A stretch of DNA of 64,000 nucleotides from Pseudomonadota bacterium (GCA_029779845.1 JAKOZT010000134.1:1-64000); one strand, 5' to 3'. Shown: positions 18,720 through 27,947, counted from the first letter of the stretch. Translations and numbers: made by a program. The notes: a model not told the origin generated them from the letters alone.

Positions 18720-20840
18720 CTACCAGCGGTAGCCGACCGTGCCGGTCAGCGTGCGGCGCATGCCGGCCACGCAGGCGTCGTAGGAACAGGTCGCCCAGTA
18801 GACCTTGTCGGCCAGGTTGACGACGTTCAGCGCCAGCCGCCACGGCCCGGTCTCGTAGCCCAGGCGCAGGTCGAGCAGCGTCGCGGCCGGCGACTTCTTC
18901 GCGCGTGCATCGCTCATCTCCTCGTTGCGCTGTTCGCCGATGTGGCGCAGGCCGAGGCCGACGCTCGCGCCGCCCAGGCCCCAGCCGTCCAGCGCCGCGT
19001 CGGCCCACAGCGAGGCGCTGTGGCGCGGCAGGCCGGGGCGCGCGTCGCCGAGCACGGCCGGATCGAGGCTGCGGCTGATCACCGAGTCGATGTAGGCGTA
19101 GGCGGCCGTCAGGTCGACGCGCCGGGCGATGCGCGTCTTCGCCTCCAGCTCCAAGCCGCGCGAACGCACCTCGCCGATCTGGCGCGGGTGCTGCGGGTTG
19201 GCCGGGTCGGCGCTGCTGACGTTGGTCTGCTTCAACTGGAACAGCGCGGCGCTGAACAGCGTGTCGGCATCGGCCGGCTGCCAGCGCAGGCCCAGCTCGT
19301 ATTGCTCGCCGCGCGTCGGCTCGAGGCGCTTGCCGTCGGGGTCGTAGCCGGACACCGGCTCGAAGCTCTGCGAGAAGCTGGCGAACGGCGCAAGGCCGCC
19401 GTCGAGCTGGTAGACGGCGCCGAGCCGGCCGGTGGTGGCGCGGTCGCGCTCGTTGCCGCCGGAGTTGTCGGTGGCGTGCACGCGGTCGTGGCGCACGCCG
19501 GCCAGCAGCGTCCAGCGCGTGCCGATGCGCACCTGGTCCTGCAGGTACAGCCCGGCCTTCACGCTCTTGCTGCGCCAGTCGGCGTCGGGCACGCCGTACA
19601 CCACCGGCTGGCCATAGACGGGCGCGAACAGGTCGAGGTCGGCCATCTGCACGTTCCAGTTCGCGGCCAGCGTGTCGTCCTCGATGCGCGAGGCGTCGAG
19701 CCCGGCGATCAGCGTGTGGCGCATCCCGGCGCCGCCGAGCTTCCATTCGAGGAAGGTGTCGCTGGTCAGCATCGCGGTGCGGTCGCGCCGGTCGTAGGCG
19801 CTGCGGTGGGCGGTGCGCTCGTCGGCGTCGATGCCGGTGATGTACGAATAGCGCCAGTGCACCTTGTTGACGCCGTAGCGCAGGCGGTGGTCCAGGCGCA
19901 GCGTGTCGTCGAAGCGGTGCTCGAAGAGGTAGCCGAGGTAGTCGGAGCTGTCCTTGCCCGTGTCCCAGCCGGGCTCGCCGGTGAACAGATTCGTCGGCAG
20001 CCGCCCGTTGACGTTGGGCAGCAGCGAGCCGAGCGCCGGCAGGCCGTTGATGAAGGTGACGTCGCTGCGCTGCAGCTGGCCGAGCAGCGTCAGCGAGGTC
20101 GCCGCCGAGGGCCGCCAGGTCAGCGCCGGCGCGAAGTACAGGCGGTCGTTCGGCACGTGGTCGACCTGCGTGTCGCCCTGGCGCGCCAGCATCGTCAGCC
20201 GGTAGCTCCACGGGCTGTCGGCCTCGCCGAGCAGGCCGCCGAGGTCGGCCGCGATGTGCCGGGTCGAATGGCTGCCCAGCGCGGCCTCGACCTCGCCGAA
20301 GCGCTCGCCGGTCGGCCGCTTGCTGATCACGTTGATCACGCCGCCGGGGCTCGCCTTGCCGTACATCACCGAGGCCGCGCCCTTGAGCACCTCGACGCGC
20401 TCCACGCCCCAGGGCTCCTGGCGCGAGCCCCAGGCGCCGCCGTAGTAGAGGCCGTCGCGGAACATGTCGCCCCAGCTCGCGAAGCCGCGCAGCGAGTACT
20501 TCTCGCCGGCCGGGTTGAAGCCGCCGTTGTCGATCACGCCGGCCGCGTAGGCGAGCGCGCCGACGATGCTGGTGGAGGCGGTGTCGCGGATCTGGCCAGC
20601 GGTGATCACCGTCACCGACTGCGGCGTCTCGACCAGTGGCGTGTCGGTCTTGGTGGCGCTGCTGTTGCGCCGCGCGAGGTAGCCCTCCACCGGCGCGGTG
20701 GCCTTCTCCTCGACGGCGCCGGCGCGCACCGTCACCGCGGGCAGCGTGGGTTCGGCAGCGGGGGCGGCCTGGGCGCGCGCGGCGGCACAGGCGCACAGCA
20801 TCGCCAGGCAGGCGAGCGAGCAGGCGGTTCGTTGCGGCAT
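18720..20840 (-). CDS. TonB-dependent ferric-siderophore receptor
   Basis: The 706-residue outer-membrane receptor has a signal peptide (cleavage after ARA), a plug domain (about 55-160: TPQSVTVITAGQIRDTAS, RGFASWGDMFRDGLY, VEVLKGAASVMYGKASPGG) and a 22-strand barrel ending in TVGYRW with terminal Trp. A TonB box is not obvious near the mature N-terminus. The plug motifs are those of hydroxamate-type (FhuA/FoxA/FpvA-like) receptors. A Fur-like box lies 15 nt before the ATG, so iron repression is likely. No siderophore synthesis genes are adjacent; a siderophore-interacting reductase occurs at 42.4 kb. Confidence 0.92.
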   Translation of the reverse strand: MPQRTACSLACLAMLCACAAARAQAAPAAEPTLPAVTVRAGAVEEKATAPVEGYLARRNSSATKTDTPLVETPQSVTVITAGQIRDTASTSIVGALAYAAGVIDNGGFNPAGEKYSLRGFASWGDMFRDGLYYGGAWGSRQEPWGVERVEVLKGAASVMYGKASPGGVINVISKRPTGERFGEVEAALGSHSTRHIAADLGGLLGEADSPWSYRLTMLARQGDTQVDHVPNDRLYFAPALTWRPSAATSLTLLGQLQRSDVTFINGLPALGSLLPNVNGRLPTNLFTGEPGWDTGKDSSDYLGYLFEHRFDDTLRLDHRLRYGVNKVHWRYSYITGIDADERTAHRSAYDRRDRTAMLTSDTFLEWKLGGAGMRHTLIAGLDASRIEDDTLAANWNVQMADLDLFAPVYGQPVVYGVPDADWRSKSVKAGLYLQDQVRIGTRWTLLAGVRHDRVHATDNSGGNERDRATTGRLGAVYQLDGGLAPFASFSQSFEPVSGYDPDGKRLEPTRGEQYELGLRWQPADADTLFSAALFQLKQTNVSSADPANPQHPRQIGEVRSRGLELEAKTRIARRVDLTAAYAYIDSVISRSLDPAVLGDARPGLPRHSASLWADAALDGWGLGGASVGLGLRHIGEQRNEEMSDARAKKSPAATLLDLRLGYETGPWRLALNVVNLADKVYWATCSYDACVAGMRRTLTGTVGYRW

Positions 20841-20854
20841 GGGGCGATCTTGAT

Positions 20855-20870
20855 GAAAACGATTCGCATT
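20855..20870 (-). promoter_or_regulatory. Fur-box-like operator upstream of the siderophore receptor
   Basis: The minus strand reads AATGCGAATCGTTTTC, matching the core of proteobacterial Fur sites (AATGAGAATCATTATC-type) at 13 of 16 positions. It lies 15-30 nt before the receptor ATG, where binding of Fe-Fur would block transcription. Confidence 0.65.
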
Positions 20871-21067
20871 CTATGACGCGCTCCGGTGGTGCCCGGCGCC
20901 TCCGCGACGCGCCGGGCATGGCGCAAAAACATCGCATTCGATGCGCCGTCGCGCTTAGCAGGTTTCTTCTGAGACGGGATGTAAGCCAATTGCGCTTTGC
21001 CAAGTTTTGACGCAATTCGGCCGAGAACCGGCCCCAAGATGCGCGGCATCAATCACGGGGGCGGGTC

Positions 21068-22105
21068 TTGGCATTCTTCGGCTTGACGTTCGGCAGACGG
21101 GCCGCGGCGCAGATCGCGCCGGCGGTGGCCGTCAGCGTGCCCGCGCGCGGCAGCTGGTTCCAGCGCGAGGAAGCCATCATGGGCACGGCGATCCGCGTCG
21201 AGCTGTGGGGCGAGGACGAGCGCGACGCGCAGTGCGCCATCACCGCGGTGATGGACGAGATGCACCGCATCGACCACGCGATGAGCCCGCACAAGCCCGA
21301 CTCCGAGCTGTCGCGCATCAACCGCGACGCGGCGCGCGAGGCGGTGCCGCTGTCGGCCGAGATGTGCGGCCTGATCGAACGCGCGCTGGCGTTCTCGCGC
21401 TTTTCCGACGGCGCCTTCGACATCACGTTCGCCAGCGTCGGCAACCTCTACGACTACCGCGCCGGCACCGCGCCCAGCGACGAGGCGCTGGCGCGCGGCC
21501 TGGCGGCGATCGGCTGGCAGCAGCTGATCCTCGACCCGAAGGCGCGCACGCTGCGCTTCGGCCGCGAGGGCATGCGCATCGACCTGGGCGGCTTCGCCAA
21601 GGGCCATGCGGTGGACAACGCCGCGGCCATCCTCGCCGAGCTGGGTGTGAAGCACGCGATCGTCAGCGCCGGCGGCGACAGCCGCGTGCTCGGCGACCGG
21701 CGCGGCCGGCCCTGGTCGGTGGCGATCCGCGACCCGCGCCGCGAGGGCGGCGTGGTGGCGGTGCTGCCGCTGGAAGACTGCGCGATCTCGACCTCCGGCG
21801 ACTACGAGCGCTACTTCGAGCGCGACGGCGTGCGCTGCCACCACCTGATCGACCCGCGCAGCGGCCGCTCGCCCGACGCGGTGCGCAGCGTGACCATCCT
21901 CGCGCCCGACGGGCTGACGGCCGAGGGCCTGTCCAAGACCGTCTTCGTGCTCGGCGTGGCGCGCGGGCTCGAGCTGATCGGCTCGCTCGACGGCGTCGAC
22001 GCCGTGGTGGTCGACGCGCAGGGCGCGCTGCACTACTCGTCGGGCCTGCTCTCGGCCGGCCCGCAGCAGACAAGACAGATCGAAACGGCGCGGCGGCAGC
22101 AGTAA
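21068..22105 (+). CDS. apbE: FAD:protein FMN transferase (ApbE)
   Basis: ApbE attaches FMN through a phosphoester bond to Ser/Thr of extracytoplasmic redox proteins. The 345-residue protein shows the family motifs IMGTAIRVELWG, MSPHKPDSELSRIN, the substrate-binding IDLGGFAKGHAVD, IVSAGGDSRVLG, CAISTSGDYERYF and HLIDPRSGR. The frame opens at a TTG (21068) preceded by GGGGGCGGG; a weak hydrophobic N-terminus (AAAQIAPAVAVSV) may be an export signal. No clear FMN-acceptor protein is encoded nearby. It starts the long plus-strand operon and its stop is 27 nt from the next ATG. Confidence 0.92.
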   Translation: MAFFGLTFGRRAAAQIAPAVAVSVPARGSWFQREEAIMGTAIRVELWGEDERDAQCAITAVMDEMHRIDHAMSPHKPDSELSRINRDAAREAVPLSAEMCGLIERALAFSRFSDGAFDITFASVGNLYDYRAGTAPSDEALARGLAAIGWQQLILDPKARTLRFGREGMRIDLGGFAKGHAVDNAAAILAELGVKHAIVSAGGDSRVLGDRRGRPWSVAIRDPRREGGVVAVLPLEDCAISTSGDYERYFERDGVRCHHLIDPRSGRSPDAVRSVTILAPDGLTAEGLSKTVFVLGVARGLELIGSLDGVDAVVVDAQGALHYSSGLLSAGPQQTRQIETARRQQ

Positions 22106-22132
22106 GACCGCGCCCAACCAGTGGAGGCGAAG

Positions 22133-25129
22133 ATGAGGACACTCACGCACAGGCAAGGCTGCATCGCGTCGTTGGGATGCGCGGCCGCGGCGGCGGCACT
22201 GCTCGCCGGCTGTTCCGGCGGCAGCACGAGCGAGGGCACGGTCACGGTCGAGGGCAACGTGCCCATCGTCTATGCCAAGCGCTCGACCAAGCTGACCATC
22301 AACCCGACCAACGGCTCGCCCTTCGCGGCCGGCGGCGACCTGATGCTGCGCGAGAAGGCGAGCCCGAGCGCGCCCGAGCACAACCTGACCGCGCAGTTCA
22401 CGCGCAACGCGCAGGGCGTGGCCAGCGGCGACGCCTCCGACCCCGAGGTGTCTTACGACGGCAAGAAGATCGTCTTCACGATGCGCTGTCCGGCCAGCAA
22501 CCCGGCCACGATCGACGGCGCGCCGGCCTGCACCGGGCGCTGGAACATCTGGGAATACGACATGAGCACCGGCGGGCTGACCGGCGGCACCTTCCGCCGC
22601 ATCACCGCCTCGACCACCGACGACGACGTCGACCCGGCCTACCTGCCGGGCGGACGCGGCTTCGTGTTCTCGTCGAACCGCCAGGGCAAGACCAAGACCG
22701 TCAACGGCGGCCAGACCTACTACGCGCTCGACGAGTACGAGCGCGAGCGCGTGCTGCAGCTGCACACGATGGACAAGGACGGCGGCGCGATCACGCAGAT
22801 CTCGTCCAACGCCAGCCACGACCGCAACCCGGTGGTGCGCAGCAACGGCGAGATCATGTTCTCGCGCTGGGAGCACGTGGGCATCCGCAACCGCTTCGCG
22901 ATCTTCCGCGTCAAGCCCGACGGCACCGACATGTTCGTGCTGTACGGCTCGCAGAGCCCGGGCAACAGCTTCCTGCACCCGCGCGAGATGGACCCGAACG
23001 GCAAGTACAAGGGCTTCGTCTCGTCGGACCTGATGGCGCTGTCGCGCACGCAGGAAGGCGGCTCGCTGATGTTCATCGACGCGGCCAACTACTCCGAATA
23101 CAACACGCCGGCCAACAAGACCGTGGCCGCGGTCGGCGGCCAGGTCGAGGTGACCGACAAGGCGATCAACCAGGAGCGCGGCCTGTCGCCCTACGGCCGC
23201 ATCACCACGCCCTTCCCGCTGTGGGACGGCACCGACCGCGTGCTGCTCGGCTACCGACCCTGCGAGGTGACGCGCAACGGCACCGTGATCCCCTGCGCCA
23301 ACCTCACGGCCGCCGAGCGCGCCTCGCTCGAAGACGAGACGATGACGCGCGAGCAGATCGCCGCCAGCCCGGTGCAGGACAACGCGCCGGCCGCCTACGG
23401 CATCTACATGTTCGACCCGGCCAAGCAGACCTTCCTGCCGATCGCCACGCCGCCGGCGGGCTTCATGTACGTCGACCCGGTGGCCATCGAGAAGCGCGCC
23501 GAGCCGAACGCCACCGACCCGACCAGCGTCGACGCGGCGCTGGCCGCGCAAGGCCTGGGCGAGATCGAGGTGCGCTCGGTGTACGACACCGACGGGCTGG
23601 AGCGCAACGGCGAGACCATGCTCGCCGCCTCCGACCTGCCGGCCGGCTGCAGCGCGGGCATCGCCAAGACCGCGCCGGCCAGCGACGCCGACACGCGCGC
23701 CCAGGTGGCCGACCTGCTGCGCCTGAAGAACCCGGCCGACGCCGCCTACGGCTGCTCGCCGATGCGCTTCATCCGCGCCACGCGCGTGGTCGCGCCGCAG
23801 GCCGGCAGCACCGCGCTGCGCGAGGCGATCGGCGAGACCGACTTCGAGCCGCAGCAGATCCTCGGCTACGCGCCGATCGAGCCCGACGGCTCGTTCAAGC
23901 TGCACGTGCCGGCCGACACGCCGATCGCGCTGACGGTGATCGACAACAAGGGCCGCGGCATCCAGACGCACCTGAACTGGATCCAGGTGCGCCCCGGCGA
24001 GCGCCGCACCTGCCTGGGCTGCCACAGCCCGCGCCGCGGCGCCTCGATCAACTCCGGCACGGTGGTCGACACGCTTCCCTCGGCGCTGGTGCCCACCTTC
24101 ACGACGCAGCCCAAGATCAGCGGCGAGACGCTGGCGTCGTGGCGCACGCGCGTGGACGGCAGCAAGCTGCAGCTCAGCGCCGACATGGAGTTCACCGACG
24201 TGTGGACCAGCGGCGGCACGGCGCGCGCGCCGGTGACGATCCGCTACACCGGCAACGCCAACGCCGCCGACGACCTGGCCACGCCGGTACCGACCAACGG
24301 CTTCATCAACTACCCCGACCACATCCAGCCGCTGTGGACGCGCGACCGCGGCGCCAACACCTGCACCACCTGCCACGCCGACACCGCCAAGCTCGACCTG
24401 CGCGCCTCGATCGCCGGCACCGGGCGCAACACCTCGTATGAAGAGCTGGTGGTCGGCGACCCGGTGATCGACACGGCCACCGGCTTGCCGCAGACGCGCA
24501 TGCGCGACGGCGAGCCAGAGATCGTGCGCGGCGCCGCGCTGGTCGAGACGATGGCGCCCGGCGTGTTCGGCATGGCGCGCGCCAGCCGCCTCGGCGAAAT
24601 CGTCTTCGGCGAGAACCTGAAGGCCAGCGCCGCGGCGCGCACCGCGCACCCGAATCCGCCGGCCGGCGCGCCCGATCACTCGACCATGCTCAACCTCGCC
24701 GAGAAGCGCCTGGTCTCGGAGTGGATGGACCTGGGCGGGCTGTACTACAACAACCTGGTCGCCAACGGCAGCCCGGTGCGGCTGACCACGCTGAGCGAAG
24801 CCACCTTCGAGCGCGACGTGTTCCCGATCCTGCAGTCCGACTGCGCGAGCTGCCACCAGCCGGTGGGCAACTCGGGCGCGGCGCAGACGGCGCAGAGCTT
24901 CGCCAACAACCGCTTCGTGCTTGCCGGCAGCGTCGAGGGCGACTACAACGTCAGCCTCACGATGATCTCCGACGTCTGCAACGGGCCTTCCAACGCGCTG
25001 CTGAGCCGCCCGTCGACCGTGCCGCACCCCTCGGGCGCGACCGGCCAGGCGACGGCGCTGCTGCCGGCGGGCGGCGCCAAGTACAACGCCATCGCCAGCT
25101 GGATCGCCAGCGGCTGCCCGACACAATGA
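22133..25129 (+). CDS. HzsA-related triheme c-type cytochrome lipoprotein with beta-propeller
   Basis: The 998-residue protein is a predicted lipoprotein (lipobox LLAGC, residues about 22-26). Its first 350 residues contain TolB/WD-like repeats such as PEVSYDGKKIVFTM and DPAYLPGGRGFVFSSNR. It then follows the architecture of hydrazine synthase alpha-like (HzsA-related) proteins, with three heme c sites: CLGCH near residue 627, CTTCH near 744 and CASCH near 904. HzsA-like proteins occur well beyond anammox bacteria and most are uncharacterised. GGAGG lies 5 nt before the ATG. It probably acts in the periplasm or at the outer membrane as an electron-transfer or catalytic subunit. Confidence 0.85.
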   Translation: MRTLTHRQGCIASLGCAAAAAALLAGCSGGSTSEGTVTVEGNVPIVYAKRSTKLTINPTNGSPFAAGGDLMLREKASPSAPEHNLTAQFTRNAQGVASGDASDPEVSYDGKKIVFTMRCPASNPATIDGAPACTGRWNIWEYDMSTGGLTGGTFRRITASTTDDDVDPAYLPGGRGFVFSSNRQGKTKTVNGGQTYYALDEYERERVLQLHTMDKDGGAITQISSNASHDRNPVVRSNGEIMFSRWEHVGIRNRFAIFRVKPDGTDMFVLYGSQSPGNSFLHPREMDPNGKYKGFVSSDLMALSRTQEGGSLMFIDAANYSEYNTPANKTVAAVGGQVEVTDKAINQERGLSPYGRITTPFPLWDGTDRVLLGYRPCEVTRNGTVIPCANLTAAERASLEDETMTREQIAASPVQDNAPAAYGIYMFDPAKQTFLPIATPPAGFMYVDPVAIEKRAEPNATDPTSVDAALAAQGLGEIEVRSVYDTDGLERNGETMLAASDLPAGCSAGIAKTAPASDADTRAQVADLLRLKNPADAAYGCSPMRFIRATRVVAPQAGSTALREAIGETDFEPQQILGYAPIEPDGSFKLHVPADTPIALTVIDNKGRGIQTHLNWIQVRPGERRTCLGCHSPRRGASINSGTVVDTLPSALVPTFTTQPKISGETLASWRTRVDGSKLQLSADMEFTDVWTSGGTARAPVTIRYTGNANAADDLATPVPTNGFINYPDHIQPLWTRDRGANTCTTCHADTAKLDLRASIAGTGRNTSYEELVVGDPVIDTATGLPQTRMRDGEPEIVRGAALVETMAPGVFGMARASRLGEIVFGENLKASAAARTAHPNPPAGAPDHSTMLNLAEKRLVSEWMDLGGLYYNNLVANGSPVRLTTLSEATFERDVFPILQSDCASCHQPVGNSGAAQTAQSFANNRFVLAGSVEGDYNVSLTMISDVCNGPSNALLSRPSTVPHPSGATGQATALLPAGGAKYNAIASWIASGCPTQ

Positions 25130-25707
25130 CGCAGCGTCTCGCCCTGATCGCCGCCGCCGCGCTGCTGTGCAGTTGCGGCGGCGGCGGCAACCCGCTGTCC
25201 AACCCCGACTCGATCGCCAACCCGGGGCAGACCAGCGGGCAGAAACTCTCGTTCATCTACTTCCAGAAGTGCGTGAACCCGATCTACCTGCTGCAGCTGC
25301 CGGTCAACCAGAATGGCGTGGTGACGACCAACACCTGCGCCAGCGGCGGCTGCCACGACACCAACACCGGCACCGGCGGCGCGCTGCGGCTGATCGGCTC
25401 GGCGCCGCAGGTCGACCTCGCCGACCCGGCCAACACGCCCGAGGCGGTGCGCGCGACGGACATGTACAAGAACTTCTATTCCTCGCAGGGCGCGACGGTG
25501 ATCGGCGCGCCCGCCGAGAGCCGCCTGCTCGCCAAGCCGCTGCTGACCACGCTGCACGGCGGCGGGCGCATCTTCTTCGACCTCAACGACGCCAACGCGA
25601 AGCGCATCTCGTACTGGATCAGCCGGCCGATGCCGCAGGGCCAGGACGAGTTCAGCGTCGCCGGCAACAGCATGCTCACATCCACCGGCGAGTGCCTCGA
25701 CCAATGA
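25126..25707 (+). CDS. Putative c-type cytochrome lipoprotein with CX4CH site
   Basis: The 193-residue protein has a short lipoprotein signal (AAAALLCSC) and then GGGGNPLS. It contains one cysteine motif CASGGCH, a CX4CH spacing that binds heme in some cytochromes (for example Desulfovibrio cytochrome c3) but is rare. Two further cysteines (QKCVNP, GECLDQ) could form a disulfide instead. Its ATG overlaps the stop of the triheme protein as ATGA, so the two are made together and likely form a complex. I know no characterised homologue. Confidence 0.65.
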   Translation: MTQRLALIAAAALLCSCGGGGNPLSNPDSIANPGQTSGQKLSFIYFQKCVNPIYLLQLPVNQNGVVTTNTCASGGCHDTNTGTGGALRLIGSAPQVDLADPANTPEAVRATDMYKNFYSSQGATVIGAPAESRLLAKPLLTTLHGGGRIFFDLNDANAKRISYWISRPMPQGQDEFSVAGNSMLTSTGECLDQ

Positions 25708-26480
25708 CCCCGCCCTCGCCCCGGGCGGCACGCGCCCTCGCCGCGCTCGCAGTCAGCCTCGCCGCAGCCAGTGCGGCGTTTCCCGTTCTGGCCGCCGACG
25801 ACGCGCCGCGCACCGAGCGGCTGCAGGTCACCGACCCCTACCTCGAGATGCGCACGGGCCCGGGGCGCGGCTACCCGATCCACCACGTGGCGGCGCGTTC
25901 GGAGTGGGTGGAGATCGAGCTGCGCTACACCGACTGGTACAAGGTGCGCACCGAGAACGGCCGCGAGGGCTGGGTGCACCGCCGCCAGCTCGTCACGACG
26001 CTGACCGACGCCGGCGTCGCGCGCAGCTTCCGCGACCTCGCGTTCGACGACTACCTGCAGCGCCGCGTCGAATTCGGCGCCGGCTGGGGCCACTTCAAGA
26101 AGGAGCCGATGCTCAAGTTCTGGGCCGGCTACAAGCTGTCGGAGTCCATCGGCATCGAGGCCACGCTCGGCCAGGTGCAGGGCGTGTACTCGGGCACCAC
26201 CTTCTGGCGCGTCAACCTGCAGCTCGAGCCCTTCTCCGACCAGCGCATCTCGCCCTTCTTCGCGGCCGGCATGGGCAACTTCAAGAACATCCCGAACACC
26301 AGCCTGGTGTCGGCGATCACCACCGACGCCAAGCTCGCCAACGCCTCGATCGGCGTGCGCTACTACCTGACCGAGCGCTTCGTGCTGCGCGCCGACTACT
26401 CGATCTACACCGCCTTCCTGAACGACAACCGCTCGGGCGAGTACCGCGCGCTGACCGGCGGGCTGTCGTTCTTCTTCTGA
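25704..26480 (+). CDS. SH3-domain outer-membrane beta-barrel protein
   Basis: After a signal peptide (cleavage about residue 30 after VLA) comes a bacterial SH3 domain (about 38-95: LQVTDPYLEMRTGPGRGYP, GWVHRRQLV). It is followed by a roughly 150-residue beta-barrel domain with alternating aromatic strands (VEFGAGWGHF, SIGIEATLGQ, ISPFFAAGMGNF, FVLRADYSIY) and a C-terminal SFFF. The SH3 part could contact peptidoglycan or a partner. The ATG overlaps the previous stop (ATGA). It resembles the small outer-membrane proteins near Agl-Glt-like gene sets; this link is inference. Confidence 0.72.
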   Translation: MTPPSPRAARALAALAVSLAAASAAFPVLAADDAPRTERLQVTDPYLEMRTGPGRGYPIHHVAARSEWVEIELRYTDWYKVRTENGREGWVHRRQLVTTLTDAGVARSFRDLAFDDYLQRRVEFGAGWGHFKKEPMLKFWAGYKLSESIGIEATLGQVQGVYSGTTFWRVNLQLEPFSDQRISPFFAAGMGNFKNIPNTSLVSAITTDAKLANASIGVRYYLTERFVLRADYSIYTAFLNDNRSGEYRALTGGLSFFF

Positions 26481-26506
26481 CCCTTCCCTCGCACAAGACC
26501 AAGACC

Positions 26507-27154
26507 ATGAGACTGCCCCTCGCCCTCCTCCCCGTCGCGCTGGCCGCGCTGGCCGCCCCGGCCCTCGCCCAGACCGCCGCGCCCGCGCAACCCGCCAACG
26601 AGCAGGTGATCGTGCCCGAGGTGCAGCGCCGCGACGTGCGCGTGCCGCAGTTCCCGTCCAAGGATTTCGAGGTGGGCCTGCTCGTGGGCACCTACGCCAC
26701 GCAGAGCTTCGGCGCCAGCGCGGTGGGCGGCGTGCGCCTGGGCTACCACCTCAGCGAAGACTTCTTCGTCGAGGGCGTCTACGCGCAGACCAAGGTCAGC
26801 GACAAGACCTTCACCGAGATCTTCCCCGGCTCCGGCCCGCTGGCCGACACCGACAAGAAGCTGAGCTACTACAACGTCTCGGCCGGCTACAACCTGTTCC
26901 CGGGCGAGATCTTCCTCGGCAGCAAATACGCCAAGGCCTCGTCGATCTACCTGATCGGCGGCGTGGGCAGCACCAAGTTCGCCAACCAGCGCAAGCAGAC
27001 CTTCAACGTCGGCTTCGGCTTCCGCGTGCTGTTCACCGACCGCTGGGCGGTGCGCGTCGACGTGCGCGACCACATCTTCAGCTACGACCTGCTGGGCGCG
27101 CGCCAGAACACCCAGAACCTCGAGCTGACCACCGGCTTCGCCTATTACTTCTGA
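26507..27154 (+). CDS. Outer-membrane beta-barrel domain protein
   Basis: The 215-residue protein has a signal peptide (cleavage after ALA, residue about 21) and an eight-strand-type barrel: FEVGLLVGTYATQSFG, VRLGYHLSEDFFVEGVY, YYNVSAGYNLFPG, FGFRVLFTDRWAVRVDVRD, ending TTGFAYYF with terminal Phe as usual for BAM substrates. It matches the small outer-membrane barrel type found in myxobacterial and related envelope clusters. It is the second consecutive barrel gene of the operon, 26 nt after the SH3-barrel gene. Confidence 0.75.
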   Translation: MRLPLALLPVALAALAAPALAQTAAPAQPANEQVIVPEVQRRDVRVPQFPSKDFEVGLLVGTYATQSFGASAVGGVRLGYHLSEDFFVEGVYAQTKVSDKTFTEIFPGSGPLADTDKKLSYYNVSAGYNLFPGEIFLGSKYAKASSIYLIGGVGSTKFANQRKQTFNVGFGFRVLFTDRWAVRVDVRDHIFSYDLLGARQNTQNLELTTGFAYYF

Positions 27155-27159
27155 GCCCC

Positions 27160-27693
27160 ATGCGCCACGCATCGACTCCCCTGCCTTCCGTCTCCCGCCG
27201 CCGCCTGCTCGGCGGCGCGCTCACGCTCGCGGCCGGCGCCGCGGTGTGCAGCACCAGCCGGGCCGCCCTCGGCAGCGGCCCGGCGCCCGACTTCACGCTG
27301 CGCACCACCGCGGGCAGCAACCTGCGATTGCAGGAGCAGCGCGGGCAGGTGGTGCTGGTGAACTTCTGGGCCACCTGGTGCGGGCCGTGCAAGATCGAGA
27401 TGCCGCACTTGGTGCGCCTGTACGAGAAGTACCGCGCCTCGGGCTTCCAGCTGCTGGGCGTGAACATCGACGACGACCCGCGCAACGCCGCCAACAGCGC
27501 CGCCAAGCTGGGCATCACCTTCCCGGTGCTGCTCGACGGCGACAAGCGCGTCGCCAAGCTGTACGACCTGAGCACGATGCCGACCACGCTGCTGATCGAC
27601 CGCGACGGCAAGCTGCGCCACGTGCACCGCGGCTACCGCGACGGCTACGAGCAGACCTACGACCAGCAGGTGCGCGAGCTGCTGAAGGCATGA
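27160..27693 (+). CDS. TlpA/ResA-like thiol-disulfide oxidoreductase
   Basis: The 177-residue protein has a Tat-like or Sec N-terminus (SRRRLLGGALTLAAGAA) and a thioredoxin-fold domain with VVLVNFWATWCGPCKIEMP (redox-active WCGPC) and the cis-Pro loop STMPTTLLIDRDG. Such periplasmic proteins reduce cysteines before heme attachment or repair disulfides. With heme-binding partners in the same operon, a role in cytochrome maturation is plausible. The start lies 5 nt after the barrel gene. Confidence 0.88.
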   Translation: MRHASTPLPSVSRRRLLGGALTLAAGAAVCSTSRAALGSGPAPDFTLRTTAGSNLRLQEQRGQVVLVNFWATWCGPCKIEMPHLVRLYEKYRASGFQLLGVNIDDDPRNAANSAAKLGITFPVLLDGDKRVAKLYDLSTMPTTLLIDRDGKLRHVHRGYRDGYEQTYDQQVRELLKA

Positions 27694-27947
27694 TGGACAC
27701 CACGCAACGCTTCGCTGTTCTCGCCGCGCTGGGCGGCGCGGCCCTGCTGTCGGGCTGCTCGTCGTGGCGCCTGCCCTCGCTGCCCGAGCCCTGGGTCAAG
27801 CCCTACGAGCGCGAGCGCCTGGCCGACCCGATCATGAAGCCGGGCAGCGACGGCCTGGCCGCGCGGCACCGCGAGCACGTGCTGGTGGTGCGCGAGGCGG
27901 CGCGCGGCGCGAACAGCGCACAAGGAGGCGGCTGTGGCTGCAATTGA
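27690..27947 (+). CDS. DUF4266 lipoprotein
   Basis: This small lipoprotein (85 residues; lipobox LLSGC) has the conserved middle VKPYERERLADPIM and ends GGGCGCN, the hallmark of DUF4266. The two C-terminal cysteines may bind metal or be the substrate of the neighbouring TlpA. The first ATG overlaps the tlpA stop; a second ATG follows directly. DUF4266, DUF3570, TlpA and ApbE genes co-occur in many proteobacteria, but I know of no assigned function. Confidence 0.8.
   Translation: MMDTTQRFAVLAALGGAALLSGCSSWRLPSLPEPWVKPYERERLADPIMKPGSDGLAARHREHVLVVREAARGANSAQGGGCGCN

Noticed and set aside
25031..25042. S-G-A-T sequence near the HzsA-like C-terminus as an ApbE flavinylation site
   Set aside because: The preceding residues (V-P-H-P) do not match the Asp-containing acceptor motif, and it is in a loop before the end of a heme domain. 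Chance is likely.
15543..25126. Very long antisense open frames (for example minus strand 15543-18617 and 21053-25126)
   Set aside because: They mirror strong plus-strand genes, have Arg/Ala/His/Val-rich low-complexity translations, no domains and no ribosome sites. Such frames are a normal effect of high GC3.
22133..25129. Hydrazine synthase and anammox metabolism
   Set aside because: Only an alpha-like protein is present, with no beta/gamma subunits or hydrazine dehydrogenase, in a betaproteobacterial context. HzsA-related proteins are widespread.
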